Assembly (NCBI RefSeq): GCF_000237805.1
Contig: NZ_CM001376.1
Span: 1,540,349-1,604,348 of the forward strand
Direction of reading: 5' to 3'
Source of the DNA: Jonquetella anthropi DSM 22815
GTDB lineage: Bacteria; Synergistota; Synergistia; Synergistales; Dethiosulfovibrionaceae
DNA: 64,000 nucleotides
The position numbers and the translations under genes were made by a program. Positions within the stretch are counted from its first letter, which is position 1. Each line of letters begins with the position of its first letter. The notes beneath the pieces are model-generated. The model was not told the DNA's origin. It was given only the letters and a program-made list of their open reading frames with translations, and did no database searches. Below, piece after piece: positions 6,421-15,690 of the stretch.

Positions 6421-7875
6421 TTAGACGTTTTTCCGAAGCCGGACTTCTGGCTCCGAGGGGATCTTGAAGAACGGCACGAACCGATCCCAGCCGGTAAAAG
6501 TCAGGACCAGCATGGAGACCACAGCGACCCAAGCCATGTAGTTGTGGCCAATGACGCCCCATACGGTGAGCGTCCCGTCGCCCAGCGGGTAGATTGCATG
6601 AGAAATGCTGAGGAAAAACGCCATGTAGCAGTGCCACGGGATCAGCTGGGACCCGAGCACCCCCATCGCGTCGGCATAGGTGGCGTTGCGCAGCGCTAAC
6701 TTGTACATAACCTCCTTGCTCCCCTCGACGCTCCGCTCGGTCATGCTCCGAATCAGCGGGCTGATCGTGACGATCTGAGCCATCTCGTCGGCCAGAGCCG
6801 CGTTACCTATCAGACACAGCAGGGCGTTGGAGAACATCAGGTGCCTGACCTTATGGGTCAGCTTCAGCACCATGTCGGCCACCGGGTCAAAAGCGTTCAT
6901 CTTCTTCATAACCCCTCCGAACGCGCCGACCCAGAGCATCATCGCGATCGTCCAGTTTCCTGCGGACGAAAAGCCAGCCTGAACGAGCGACAGGAAGGAT
7001 GATAAGTTTTCCACTGTCCCGGCGCACAGGCCGCAGATCAGCGACGAGATAATCCCGCTGCCAAGACAGATGAGCGTGCTCGTCCCTCGGATAGCCAGTC
7101 CCAAGACGGCCACGAGCGGCAGCAGCATATAGAGGGGCACGCCGGTTTTAACTTGATTCAGCAGCGTCACTGCCGCCGGCCGTTCGGTTTGGAGCAGCGT
7201 CCAGACCGACTCTGGAATCCGAGCGATCGCGTCCGACGCCAAGCCGGTCGTCTCCGGCAGGTCACTCCACATGCCCACCAGATAGAAAATAACCAGACTG
7301 ATCAGAAGGCACCCTAAGGACCAAATCCCCTGATGGCGAACCCGGTCGATAATGGCGACGTTCTGGATACCCGAGCTGACCACCATCGCGTCCGAGATCA
7401 GCCCGATGTTGTCGCCGAAGCACGCCCCGCCAGCGATGGCTCCCACCGTGAGCAGCACGTTTCCGCCCACGATATGGTTGAGCCAGAGGAAAATCGGCGC
7501 GCAGGCCGCAAACGTTCCCCACGACGTCCCGGTGGCTACCGACAGAACCGCCGTGACTAACAGGGCCACCGCAGCGACCAGCTTCGCCGTCAGTCCCGCC
7601 CGAAGCGCCACGTTAATGATTGACGCCGCAACGCCCGTGGCCATAAAGCACTCGGCGACGGCGTAGGCCGATTCCAAGATCAAGAAAACGATCAGGAAGT
7701 GTTTTAAGTTGTCCAGCGCCGCGCTCAGCAGGTCGTCGAACGAATAATGATCCGTGACCATCGCGATAATCGTCGCGTACAGAAACGCGATTGGCGCGAC
7801 GATCAGAATGTCCATGCCCGAAAACATCAACGCGCCCATCACGAACATCGGACTGAGCTTTACTAAAGCGATCAC
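6421..7875 (-). CDS. nhaC: NhaC-family Na+/H+ antiporter
   Basis: The protein has 484 residues and about 11-12 hydrophobic segments and acts in the inner membrane. NhaC-family proteins exchange Na+ for H+ or couple Na+/H+ to organic substrates (malate/lactate, or amino acids in related groups). Family-like features are the SVATGTSWGTFAACAPI segment, the GGACFGDNIGLISDAMVVSS segment with its conserved Asp residues, and NAALADEMAQIVTISPLI in the second half. The start is GTG 7875, placed by a GGAAGG ribosome-binding site. The gene is monocistronic: it has its own upstream region and its own terminator at 6383-6411. Substrate specificity cannot be read from the sequence. Confidence 0.87.
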   Translation of the reverse strand: MIALVKLSPMFVMGALMFSGMDILIVAPIAFLYATIIAMVTDHYSFDDLLSAALDNLKHFLIVFLILESAYAVAECFMATGVAASIINVALRAGLTAKLVAAVALLVTAVLSVATGTSWGTFAACAPIFLWLNHIVGGNVLLTVGAIAGGACFGDNIGLISDAMVVSSGIQNVAIIDRVRHQGIWSLGCLLISLVIFYLVGMWSDLPETTGLASDAIARIPESVWTLLQTERPAAVTLLNQVKTGVPLYMLLPLVAVLGLAIRGTSTLICLGSGIISSLICGLCAGTVENLSSFLSLVQAGFSSAGNWTIAMMLWVGAFGGVMKKMNAFDPVADMVLKLTHKVRHLMFSNALLCLIGNAALADEMAQIVTISPLIRSMTERSVEGSKEVMYKLALRNATYADAMGVLGSQLIPWHCYMAFFLSISHAIYPLGDGTLTVWGVIGHNYMAWVAVVSMLVLTFTGWDRFVPFFKIPSEPEVRLRKNV

Positions 7876-8149
7876 CCTTATCCCTTCCTTTGGCTCTTTT
7901 CCTTCTCCGCACCAACCGACGGGAAAAGAGATCTCGTTATCTCAGCGCGCCGCGTCCCCGCTCTGCCGGCGCCGATTGGCGCGCCGCAAAGGCCTTTCAG
8001 CCCATCTGACAGATTCGAGGGTGCTCCTGCAAAACGCCGGTAACGGTACAAAGTTTACTCTCTTCTGGCCAATGAAACAATCTTTTTTTGTCAATCTATG
8101 CTGAAAATATTCCCGGTTGACCTGTGAAAATTTTGGGCGTCATCGACAC
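7876..8149 (-). other. Leader region upstream of nhaC, no gene
   Basis: No convincing coding frame. On the minus strand a likely promoter (TTGTTT at 8075-8080, 17 nt, TAAACT at 8052-8057) would give a leader RNA of about 170 nt. It contains several GC-rich stem possibilities and a distal hairpin CTCTTTTCC/GGAAAAGAG (about 7892-7931) just upstream of the ribosome-binding site. I could not match it to a known riboswitch class. Confidence 0.45.
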
Positions 8150-8182
8150 AAAAAAGCGCCCTCTCCGACGAGAGCGGGCGCT
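8150..8182 (-). terminator. Intrinsic terminator of the amino-acid ABC operon
   Basis: On the minus strand AGCGCCC.GCTCTCGTCGGAGAG.GGGCGCT forms a long GC stem (one small bulge) followed by TTTTTTG, 8 nt after the stop of the permease fusion. Confidence 0.85.
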
Positions 8183-8189
8183 CTGAAGG

Positions 8190-9755
8190 CTAATTGTGGT
8201 AGCTGGCGGCCTTGATCGTCTCTTTCACGCCTCGGGCCGTCCGGCCTTTGACGGCCACGGCGAGGCGGCGCTCCGCAAAGCGGGCTAATCGGACGAACGG
8301 CAGGCCGATCAGGAAGTAGATCAGCGCCACCATGATGCCGATTCCGAAGAAGTCGTAATACGTGTTGGCCAGTTGGCCGTACGCTTTCGTCAGGTCGATG
8401 AGGGTGATCATTGACACCAGCGATGAGTCCTTGAGCAACGAGATGAAGTCGTTGGTGACCGGCGGCAGGGAAACCCGAATAGCCTGCGGGACCACCACGT
8501 GCCGCAGGGCCTGACTGCGGGTCATGCCCAGGGCCAAGGCGCCTTCCATCTGCTGGCGGGGGACGGCCATGAGCCCCGCGCGGTAGTTCTCCGCCTCGTA
8601 GGCCGCGTAGTTCATCCCGAGTCCGATGATGCCGGCGGCAAACGGCGACAGTTTAATTCCCACATTAGGCAGGCCGTAGAAGATGAAAAACAGCTGAATG
8701 AGTACCGGCGTCCCGCGAAGCAGCTCGATGTACCCGACAGCCAGAGCCGACAGCCACCGAGGGCCAAAGAGGCGCGCCACGGCCAGAACCATGCCGAGGA
8801 CAATCGCCAAGGCCATGGCCGCCAGCGAGACCTGCAGCGTCACCAGCGCGGCCCGTCCGAAGACCGGGAGGAAACTGACGTATCGGTCAAACCGGGCCTT
8901 CCAGCCCAGCCCTTCTTTCTGAAACGAGGCCCACCGGTCAAAGCCGTCGTGCCCTACCCGGGCCGGCGAGTGGTCGTCGAAGAAATCCGCCATCACGGGC
9001 GTCCACATGTTCCACTTCTCGTAGATGTCCCGAAGCTGACCGGACTCTCTCAGCGCCGTCAACGCGGCGTTCAGTTCGTTCTTCAGCGCGCTGTCGCCCT
9101 GTCGGACGGCAATGCCGTACTCCATCGAGCCGATGGGTTCCCCGACAAACTCCAGATTGGGGTTGAAACCGGCGTAGAAGATGGCGATCGGCGAGTCCAT
9201 GAGCACCGCATCAAGCCGGCCGTTGGCCATGTCCTGATAGGCGTTGATCTCGTTCTCGTAGGTTCGAATATCGGTCACACCCGCATCGACAAGCGTGTCG
9301 TACGCGTACGACTGTTTGAGCGTACCGACGGTCTGACCGACGCAGCTTCCTAGGTCGGCGATCTTCTTGGGGTTGCCCCGGGGAACGACCAACTGGAGGA
9401 ACGTCTTGTAGTACGGCAGGGAGAAGTCCACGGCCTGCCGGTGCTCCGCCGTGATTTCAAGGCCGCTGAGCGCCATGTCGTATAGTTTTAAGTTCAGGCC
9501 GGGGATCAGATTGTCCCACCCGTTAGAGACAAAGACGGGACGGCGGCCCATTTGTCGGCACAGGGCTTCTACAAGGTCCACCTCAAAGCCGATCATGCGT
9601 TCTTGGTTCTCTGGGTCGCCGAACATGTAGGGGACGTTTCCCTCGCTGTCGCCGCCCCAGCGAAGTTCCGGCAGGTCTTCGGCCGCCCAAGCCCCGGCAG
9701 CGCAGAGCGTCAGCGCGGCAAACGCCCCGGCGAGAAGTCGAAACAGGCGCCTCAT
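8190..9755 (-). CDS. Polar amino-acid ABC transporter: fused substrate-binding protein and permease
   Basis: This is a 521-residue fusion. Residues 1-24 are a signal peptide ending AGAWA. Residues about 27-250 are a type-2 periplasmic binding domain (family 3 style: GFEVDLVEALCRQMG, FDMALSGLEIT-like LYDMALSGLEIT, and an AVDFSLPYY segment). Residues about 290-500 are a HisM/GlnP-type permease with the EAA loop around EGALALGMTRSQALRHVVVP. Such fusions import glutamine, glutamate, arginine or related amino acids. The ATPase gene ends inside its start (ATG overlap at 9752-9755), so the two are coupled. The specific amino acid is not determinable. Confidence 0.9.
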   Translation of the reverse strand: MRRLFRLLAGAFAALTLCAAGAWAAEDLPELRWGGDSEGNVPYMFGDPENQERMIGFEVDLVEALCRQMGRRPVFVSNGWDNLIPGLNLKLYDMALSGLEITAEHRQAVDFSLPYYKTFLQLVVPRGNPKKIADLGSCVGQTVGTLKQSYAYDTLVDAGVTDIRTYENEINAYQDMANGRLDAVLMDSPIAIFYAGFNPNLEFVGEPIGSMEYGIAVRQGDSALKNELNAALTALRESGQLRDIYEKWNMWTPVMADFFDDHSPARVGHDGFDRWASFQKEGLGWKARFDRYVSFLPVFGRAALVTLQVSLAAMALAIVLGMVLAVARLFGPRWLSALAVGYIELLRGTPVLIQLFFIFYGLPNVGIKLSPFAAGIIGLGMNYAAYEAENYRAGLMAVPRQQMEGALALGMTRSQALRHVVVPQAIRVSLPPVTNDFISLLKDSSLVSMITLIDLTKAYGQLANTYYDFFGIGIMVALIYFLIGLPFVRLARFAERRLAVAVKGRTARGVKETIKAASYHN

Positions 9756-10537
9756 TCGGACACCACCCCAGTCAAGTGGCGCAGGAAGTTCTGCGTCCGG
9801 GGATTTTTCGGCGTCGTGAACAGCACGTCGCCGTCTTCCTTCTCGACAATTTCGCCGCCGTCCATGAACACGATGTAGTCCGACGCGTCCCGGGCAAAGC
9901 GCATCTGATGAGTGACGATAACTTGCGTCATGCCCTCGCCGTCCAGATCCTTCATGACCTGCAGCACCTCGCCGACCAGTTCGGGGTCGAGCGCGCTGGT
10001 CGGCTCATCGTACAGCATCACCTTGGGCGACATGGCGAGAGCCCGGGCGATAGCCGCCCGCTGACTCTGACCGCCTGACAGCGTGGCCGGATACCGGCTC
10101 GCCTGCTCGGAAAGCCCGACTTTCGCCAACAGGTCCAGCGCTTGGCGCTTGGCCTGTGACTCGGGGGTCTTTTTCACCACCACCGGCGCCAGCATGACGT
10201 TTTCCAGCACCGTTTTGTGGGGAAACATGTTGAAGCTCTGAAAGACCATGCCGACTTCCTGACGCATTCTGAAGCACGCGTCCAAAAAGTCACGGCTCAT
10301 GGGCTCACCGGCACGGCGGGTCACAGTGACGCCGGCGATGCTGATCGTCCCCGAATCGATGTACTCCAAGCAGTTCAGACATCGAAGAAACGTGGACTTC
10401 CCGCAGCCCGACGGGCCGATGATCGAGACAAGGTCCCCTTCGCTGATATCTATCGACACGCCGCGCAGGACCGGGGTCTCCTCGAATGCTTTGTGAAGAT
10501 CGGTCACGCGAATCAATGGGACAGCTGACTGTTCCAC
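9752..10537 (-). CDS. Polar amino-acid ABC transporter ATP-binding protein (GlnQ type)
   Basis: The protein has 261 residues from GTG 10537, chosen because GGAGG stands 8 nt upstream. The open frame continues 46 codons further without a good start. It energises the fused binding protein/permease encoded next. Walker A is GPSGCGKST, the signature is LSGGQSQR (Ser where most relatives have Gln), Walker B is VMLYDEPTSALD, and the switch His is in VIVTHQMRFA. The length and the LRCLN segment after Walker A match the GlnQ/HisP class. Confidence 0.92.
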   Translation of the reverse strand: MEQSAVPLIRVTDLHKAFEETPVLRGVSIDISEGDLVSIIGPSGCGKSTFLRCLNCLEYIDSGTISIAGVTVTRRAGEPMSRDFLDACFRMRQEVGMVFQSFNMFPHKTVLENVMLAPVVVKKTPESQAKRQALDLLAKVGLSEQASRYPATLSGGQSQRAAIARALAMSPKVMLYDEPTSALDPELVGEVLQVMKDLDGEGMTQVIVTHQMRFARDASDYIVFMDGGEIVEKEDGDVLFTTPKNPRTQNFLRHLTGVVSE

Positions 10538-10654
10538 TCCGTCACCCTCCAGTAGCCGCCGACGGCGGCAGATTTTTTGTCCGTTTCGCCCCTCTGTTTC
10601 CCGAACGCCGCGGGTCTGTGCCGTCCGCGGGCCGAGAGATTTTGGTTCAGGTTC

Positions 10655-10682
10655 ATTATAACGAAGACGCCTCAAACTACAA
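10655..10682 (-). promoter_or_regulatory. Probable promoter of the amino-acid ABC operon
   Basis: On the minus strand a perfect TATAAT (10655-10660) lies 16 nt after TTGTAG (10677-10682), about 118 nt upstream of the ATPase start. Confidence 0.5.
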
Positions 10683-10712
10683 GCCCGAACGGCCTCGGCC
10701 GTTCGGGCTTGT
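10679..10712 (-). terminator. Long hairpin after the Na/Pi cotransporter-like gene
   Basis: ACAAGCCCGAACGG and CCGTTCGGGCTTGT pair over 14 bp. It directly follows the stop at 10714 but lacks a clear T run on the minus strand, so termination may be weak or factor-assisted. Confidence 0.6.
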
Positions 10713-10713
10713 C

Positions 10714-12345
10714 CTATTCTTCCGATTTAATTTTCCCCGACGCTCTCATCTCGTCCCGGACGATCAGCGAGACGTTGTGGGCGTGATCGCCGATCCGCTC
10801 CAGATTGCTCAACACGTCGACGAACGCAATGCCGGCCGCCGGAGAACACGCACCCTCGTTGAGACGGGCGATGTGCGTGGCCCGCAAGTTCTGTTCCATT
10901 TGGTCGATCTCATCTTCCAACGGACCGGCCACTTCGTTGGACATAGCCATGTCGTCCCGGTCAAACGCGTCCAAGCAGAACGACACCGCGCGGCGGACTA
11001 GATCGAACATGCCGGCCAGCTCTTGGTAGCCCATTGGGGAGAACGAGACCTTGTTCTCTTCCACGTACTCGTACATCTCGATTAAATTCGTGCAGTGGTC
11101 GCCAATTCGCTCCACGTCGCCGGCGCCGTTGACGTAAGACGCCAAAAGGGACGAAAGCTCCGACGCCAGATGAGTGTGCCACAGTTTGGCGGCGTACTCC
11201 GCTACAGCCCGGTTGAGCTCGTTGACGATTTTTTCCGTCTGAGCCACCCGCTCGGCGGCGTCTTTCTGTCGTTCCAAAAGGGCGCTCCGAGAATCGTCGA
11301 GCATCGAGAGGGCGAATCGGCCCATGCGGAGCAGTTCCTGCTTGGTCGCAGCGACGGCCGCTGCCGGAGAGGACTCCAACAGCCGGTTGTCGAGGAACTG
11401 GGGGCCCGAGTACACGAGCCGCGGCTCTGCCGGCAGGACCTTTTGGATGAACCGGGTCAGAGGCGTAATGAACGGGAAGAGGATCACCGTGTTGGCCAAG
11501 TTGAACAGCGTGTGGGCGTTGGCGATCTGACGCCCGATCGAGTGGGACGTGAGGCCGATCAGATGTTCGGCTGCCGGAAGGAACGGGAGAACGATCAGCA
11601 CGCCGATCAGTTTGTTCAGCACGTGGCCCAACGCCGCCTGCTTGGCCTCCCGGCTAGCGGCGAGGGACGCCAAAACGGCGGTGATGGTCGTACCTAGGTT
11701 GTCGCCCAGAAGAATTGGAATGGCCGCCGACAGGGGCAGGAAACCCTGCGAGGCGATAGCCATAGTGAGCCCGACCGTCGCAGAAGACGACTGGACGATC
11801 ATGGTGAGAACCGTCCCAGCCAGAACGCCCATCAGCGGATGATCTGAAAAGGCGAGGAAGAATTCCTTTCTGTCCCGCATGAACGCCATGGAGTCGCTCA
11901 TGATGTTCATGCCCAAAAACAGGAGGCCGAAGCCGAAGATCCCGTTGCCGATAAACCGCTGCCGTTTACTCCGTCCGAACAGAGCCAAGAGCATTCCCAC
12001 GCCAATGCAGGGCAAGGCCAAGTCCGAGATGTTGAACGCGATAAGCTGGGCGGTGACCGTCGTCCCCACGTTGGCGCCCATGCAGACAGCCAGAGCTTGA
12101 CGAAGCTGCATCAGCCCAGCCTGGACGAAGCTCACCACCATGACGGTGGTCGCGCTGCTGCTCTGAATGATCATTGTGACGACTGTTCCCACCAGAACGC
12201 CACGCCATGGCCGACTCGTGAGAGCCGCGATGAGCTGACGCATTCTGTCCCCTGCCAGATCCTGAAGGGCGTCGCTCAAAAGTTTCATCCCGTAGAGGAA
12301 CAGCCCGATGCCCCCCAAGAGCTTGAATGCGATGTCAATGGTCAT
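10714..12345 (-). CDS. Na/Pi-cotransporter family protein with C-terminal PhoU-like domain
   Basis: The protein has 543 residues from ATG 12345 (GGAAAGGCGGG upstream). The longer open frame to 12411 has no ribosome-binding site. The membrane half contains the two inverted family repeats, each with the QSSSAT motif (IQSSSATTVMVV and VQSSSATVGLTM). The C-terminal ~200 residues are helical and PhoU-like (ERIGDHCTNLIE and ERIGDHAHNVSL). NptA/PNaS-type proteins move phosphate with Na+, and bacterial PhoU-tailed members may export or import Pi or act in signalling. It is divergent from the CapA-like gene. Confidence 0.88.
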   Translation of the reverse strand: MTIDIAFKLLGGIGLFLYGMKLLSDALQDLAGDRMRQLIAALTSRPWRGVLVGTVVTMIIQSSSATTVMVVSFVQAGLMQLRQALAVCMGANVGTTVTAQLIAFNISDLALPCIGVGMLLALFGRSKRQRFIGNGIFGFGLLFLGMNIMSDSMAFMRDRKEFFLAFSDHPLMGVLAGTVLTMIVQSSSATVGLTMAIASQGFLPLSAAIPILLGDNLGTTITAVLASLAASREAKQAALGHVLNKLIGVLIVLPFLPAAEHLIGLTSHSIGRQIANAHTLFNLANTVILFPFITPLTRFIQKVLPAEPRLVYSGPQFLDNRLLESSPAAAVAATKQELLRMGRFALSMLDDSRSALLERQKDAAERVAQTEKIVNELNRAVAEYAAKLWHTHLASELSSLLASYVNGAGDVERIGDHCTNLIEMYEYVEENKVSFSPMGYQELAGMFDLVRRAVSFCLDAFDRDDMAMSNEVAGPLEDEIDQMEQNLRATHIARLNEGACSPAAGIAFVDVLSNLERIGDHAHNVSLIVRDEMRASGKIKSEE

Positions 12346-12544
12346 TGCCTGCCCGCCTTTCCGGCTCAGGTCCCCCTCCGCCGTGCGCTCAAAAGGGGCT
12401 CTTCCCGTCACGACTCCTATTGTAGCCCATCAGCCCTGCTCCGTCGAACCGCTCATCGCGAAACAATTTCTTTCTGCCCTGCGAACTGCCGGCGGCAATG
12501 CTATACTGACGAAGAAAAATTTTGGCGATCATGAGGTGACCTCC

Positions 12545-13720
12545 GTGTTCCGTCGGCTGATTGGCTTTACCCTCCTTCTCTCAGCTCTTGCCTGCGGCGC
12601 CCAAGCGGCTCAGAACTCAATGGGCCCGTGGCGCATCTCCGTGACGGGAGACCTGATGGCCCACAAGCCTCAAATCACCGGCGCAGCGCTCAAGGACAAG
12701 TACGACTTCAGCCCGTCGTTCGCCCTCATCGCCCCGTACCTCAGGCGGGCTGACCTGATGGTCGGCAACTTGGAGACGACGCTGAGCGGAGCGCAAAGAC
12801 GGTTCACCGGCTATCCGTGCTTCAACACGCCGGATGAATTCGCCCTCGCCGTTAAAAAGGCCGGCTTCGATCTGGTCTCCACCGCCAACAACCACAGTCT
12901 TGACCGACACGGGCCGGGGCTTTTCCGGACCCTGAAGGTCCTCGACAGCGTCGGCCTCGCCCACCAGGGTTCGTGGGCCTCGCAGGAAGCCCGCCAAAAG
13001 CCACTGACAGTTCAGGTCGGGCCGATGACCGTCGCCTTCGTCGCTTGGACGTACGGGACCAACGGAATTTCCATGCCGAAGGAAGCCCCGTGGGCCCTTG
13101 GCCTTTTGTCCGATCCCCAAGCGGTCGCCGCCGATATCGCCGCGGCGAAAAAAATGAGGCCGGACCTGATTGCCGCGCTCGTCCACTGTGGGACTGAGTA
13201 CAAGCTGACGCCGCCGCAAAGCGTCGTCAACTTGGCCGACAGTCTGATCGCCCAAGGGGTTGACCTCGTGCTGATGAGCCACCCCCACGTGGTCCAGCCA
13301 GTGGCAGTCCGAACCGTCAAGACGCCCCAAGGCATCCGGCGCGGGCTGGTCGCTTGGTCGCTGGGAAACTTCATATCCTGCCAGCGAACACACCCTCGCG
13401 ACTGGGGAGTGATTCTCCAGCTGGACTGTTGGCCCCTGCCCCACGGAACGCTCGTGACGGCGTCGGCTCTGCCGACGTGGGTCCGGTTTCGCCCGCAGGG
13501 CCGGGGCGTTCAAGCGGCCGTCGTCTCGGTGGGAGACGCGCTGCTGAACCCGTCAGGCTTCAGCAAAGCTGAGCTGGCCAGACTTCGCGCCGTCTGGGCG
13601 GAAAGCACGAAAACACTTTTAGGCGACTCGCTGCCCAGCTCTTCCGTCCGAACGGATTTTTCCCTCAATGTTCTCCCTCTGTTCGTCCCCGCTCCGGCTC
13701 AGCCGGCGGAGAAAAAATAA
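12545..13720 (+). CDS. CapA-family (PGA_cap) metallophosphatase-like secreted protein
   Basis: The protein has 391 residues from GTG 12545, which follows GAGGTGACC and gives a clean signal peptide (FRRLIGFTLLLSALACGAQA). The open frame upstream has no signal or ribosome-binding site. The domain is the calcineurin-like CapA fold: GDLMAHK, GNLETTLSG, TANNHSLDRHG, HPHVVQPV and WSLGNFISCQ follow the metal-ligand order of the family. CapA takes part in poly-gamma-glutamate export/anchoring in bacilli. In bacteria without capBC, as here, the role of stand-alone members is unclear. Confidence 0.82.
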   Translation: MFRRLIGFTLLLSALACGAQAAQNSMGPWRISVTGDLMAHKPQITGAALKDKYDFSPSFALIAPYLRRADLMVGNLETTLSGAQRRFTGYPCFNTPDEFALAVKKAGFDLVSTANNHSLDRHGPGLFRTLKVLDSVGLAHQGSWASQEARQKPLTVQVGPMTVAFVAWTYGTNGISMPKEAPWALGLLSDPQAVAADIAAAKKMRPDLIAALVHCGTEYKLTPPQSVVNLADSLIAQGVDLVLMSHPHVVQPVAVRTVKTPQGIRRGLVAWSLGNFISCQRTHPRDWGVILQLDCWPLPHGTLVTASALPTWVRFRPQGRGVQAAVVSVGDALLNPSGFSKAELARLRAVWAESTKTLLGDSLPSSSVRTDFSLNVLPLFVPAPAQPAEKK

Positions 13721-13762
13721 CTCGGTTTCAACGACGTTATCAATATACTGTGAGGAGACGTG

Positions 13763-14935
13763 ATGCTCGTGTACGACTTTGACGCTCTGATTGACCGCCG
13801 CGGCACCGGCTGCACCAAATGGGATGACACCGCCGCGCGTTTTGGCAAAGAAGGCCTGCTTCCCCTGTGGATCGCCGACATGGATTTTCCCGCCCCGCCC
13901 TGCGTCGTGGAGGCGATTTGCCGCCGCGCCCAGCACCCGATTTACGGCTACTGCGTGTTCCCCTCGGACTACCACGACGGGTTCGTGGCGTGGCAGAAGA
14001 AGCGCAACAACTGGGACGTGAAGAAAGAGTGGATCTGCCACACCCCCGGCGTCGTGAGCGCTATTTCCATGGCCGTCCAAAGCTTCACTGTTCCGGGCGA
14101 CAGCGTCCTTTTCTGCACGCCCGCTTACCCGCCCTTCAAGGGAACCGTCGAAGCGCTGGGACGTCATGGAGTCGACGCCCCCATGGCCTTTAAAGACGGG
14201 CGGTTTGAGCTGAACTTCGACGCGATGGAAGAGAAGGCCAAGTCAGCCCGAATGCTTCTGTTCTGCAACCCCCATAACCCAGCCGGCCGTTCATTCAGCC
14301 GGGAGGAACTGAACAGGGTCGCCGAGATTGCAGAGAAAAATAACCTGATCGTCGTCTGCGACGAAATTCATTCCGACATCGTCTACGAGCCGTGCCATCA
14401 TATCCCGTTCGCCAGCCTGAACGACTGGACGAAAGACCACTGCGTCGTCATGATGGCGCCCAGTAAAACGTTCAACATCGCCGGGCTGACCACGTCGCTG
14501 ATCGTGATCCCGAACGACAAACTGCGCGGGCAGTTCCTCCGTTTTACCGACGATTGCACCCATATCGGCGGCGGCAGCGTCTTCGGCCTTGTCGGCTGTC
14601 AGGCCGCCTTTGAGGGCGGTGAGAGCTGGCTCGACGAGCTGCGCGCCTACCTGAAGGGCAACGTTGACTTCGTCGAAAAAGAGCTGGCCGCCCGCGTCCC
14701 GGCGGTCAAGCTGGTCCACCCTGAGGCGACCTACGTGCCGCTGGTGGACTTTCGTGAGCTCGGCATGACGAACGAAGAGCTCCAGAAATTCCTCGTGGAG
14801 AAAGTTGGCGTCGCCCTCAACGACGGAGCCTCCTTCGGCGAGCTCACGAAAGGCTTCGCCCGGCTGAACATCGCCACCCAGCGAGCGCACCTTCGTGAGT
14901 TCATCGACCGGCTCGAGGCGGCCCTTAAACGGTGA
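13763..14935 (+). CDS. MalY/PatB-type PLP aminotransferase (probable cystathionine beta-lyase)
   Basis: The protein has 390 residues from ATG 13763, 5 nt after GAGGAG; a GTG one codon earlier is also possible. It is a fold-type I class I/II aminotransferase. The N-terminal WIADMDFPAPP is typical of the PatB/MalY subgroup. NPHNPAGRSFSREEL, CDEIHSDIVY (PLP Asp) and MAPSKTFNIAGL (Schiff-base Lys) follow in order. Family members split cystathionine or other cysteine S-conjugates to a thiol, pyruvate and ammonia. The downstream HAD gene overlaps its stop by GTGA. Confidence 0.87.
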   Translation: MLVYDFDALIDRRGTGCTKWDDTAARFGKEGLLPLWIADMDFPAPPCVVEAICRRAQHPIYGYCVFPSDYHDGFVAWQKKRNNWDVKKEWICHTPGVVSAISMAVQSFTVPGDSVLFCTPAYPPFKGTVEALGRHGVDAPMAFKDGRFELNFDAMEEKAKSARMLLFCNPHNPAGRSFSREELNRVAEIAEKNNLIVVCDEIHSDIVYEPCHHIPFASLNDWTKDHCVVMMAPSKTFNIAGLTTSLIVIPNDKLRGQFLRFTDDCTHIGGGSVFGLVGCQAAFEGGESWLDELRAYLKGNVDFVEKELAARVPAVKLVHPEATYVPLVDFRELGMTNEELQKFLVEKVGVALNDGASFGELTKGFARLNIATQRAHLREFIDRLEAALKR

Positions 14936-15690
14936 CCTGCCCTTCCCGCCCCAAACTTGTCCTGTGCGACATGGACGGCTGCCTTTCCAAGGACAAAGGG
15001 TTCCCCTTTGACCTTGACGCCATGAGCAAGCTCCGCGACCTCATTCACTCTTCAGGGATCCCGTTTGCTCTGGCCACTGGCCGCTCTGACCCGTACGTCG
15101 AAGCGGTGACGCAAGCGCTGGACATCACAACCCCCTGCATGTGCGAGCACGGGTGCTATCTGTATTTTCCTTCGCTCAAACGCCCAAAGGCCAACAGCTG
15201 CCTCACCCCGGCCGGACAGGAGCTGATGGACCATCTGAGGAGAACGATCGAAGCGCACTGCGCTCAGCTGAACTGTTTTACCGAGCTGAAGCGCACCTGC
15301 CTTTCGATTCACCCCTGCCGGCAAGGGAAGGAACTGCAGTCCGATTTGGAGCTGCTGATCGCGAACGTTAAAGCCCTCATCACGCCGGAGCAGCTCGCCG
15401 AGCTTCAAGTCAACAGATCCTCCTGCACGCTTGACATCGTTCCCCGCGGCTGCGATAAAGGGGCCGGAGCTTGGGCGCTGTGCCAAACGCTTCGCGTCAG
15501 CCCGAACGACGCGCTGGCCATTGGGGACAGCGAGATCGACCTGCCGATGATGGCCGTCTGCGGACTGTCCGCCGCGCCGGGCAACGCCCGGCCGGCCGTC
15601 AAAGAGCGCACCGGCTGGCTCGCGCCAAGCGAGAATATCTTCGGCGTTTTAGAAATTCTTGACCGTTTTCTCTCCGAACGAGCGCGCTAG
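14932..15690 (+). CDS. HAD-superfamily phosphatase (Cof/sucrose-phosphatase-like)
   Basis: The protein has 252 residues and starts at a GTG overlapping the previous stop. Motif I is CDMDGCLS (the nucleophile Asp and second Asp in DxDG), motif II lies in FALATGRS, the Lys in CDKGAGAW, and the C-terminal GDSEIDLPMM supplies the metal ligands. The cap insertion between motifs II and III fits the C2 (Cof-like) subgroup. The physiological phosphate ester is unknown. It is coupled to the C-S lyase gene. Confidence 0.82.
   Translation: MTCPSRPKLVLCDMDGCLSKDKGFPFDLDAMSKLRDLIHSSGIPFALATGRSDPYVEAVTQALDITTPCMCEHGCYLYFPSLKRPKANSCLTPAGQELMDHLRRTIEAHCAQLNCFTELKRTCLSIHPCRQGKELQSDLELLIANVKALITPEQLAELQVNRSSCTLDIVPRGCDKGAGAWALCQTLRVSPNDALAIGDSEIDLPMMAVCGLSAAPGNARPAVKERTGWLAPSENIFGVLEILDRFLSERAR

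Noticed and set aside
7930-8050. GCTGAGAT-like motif in the nhaC leader, recalling a TPP riboswitch
   Set aside because: The remaining conserved TPP elements (the ACCCG-type and CCTGATC-type segments and the GCGGAGGGAA end) are missing, and nhaC is not a thiamine gene.
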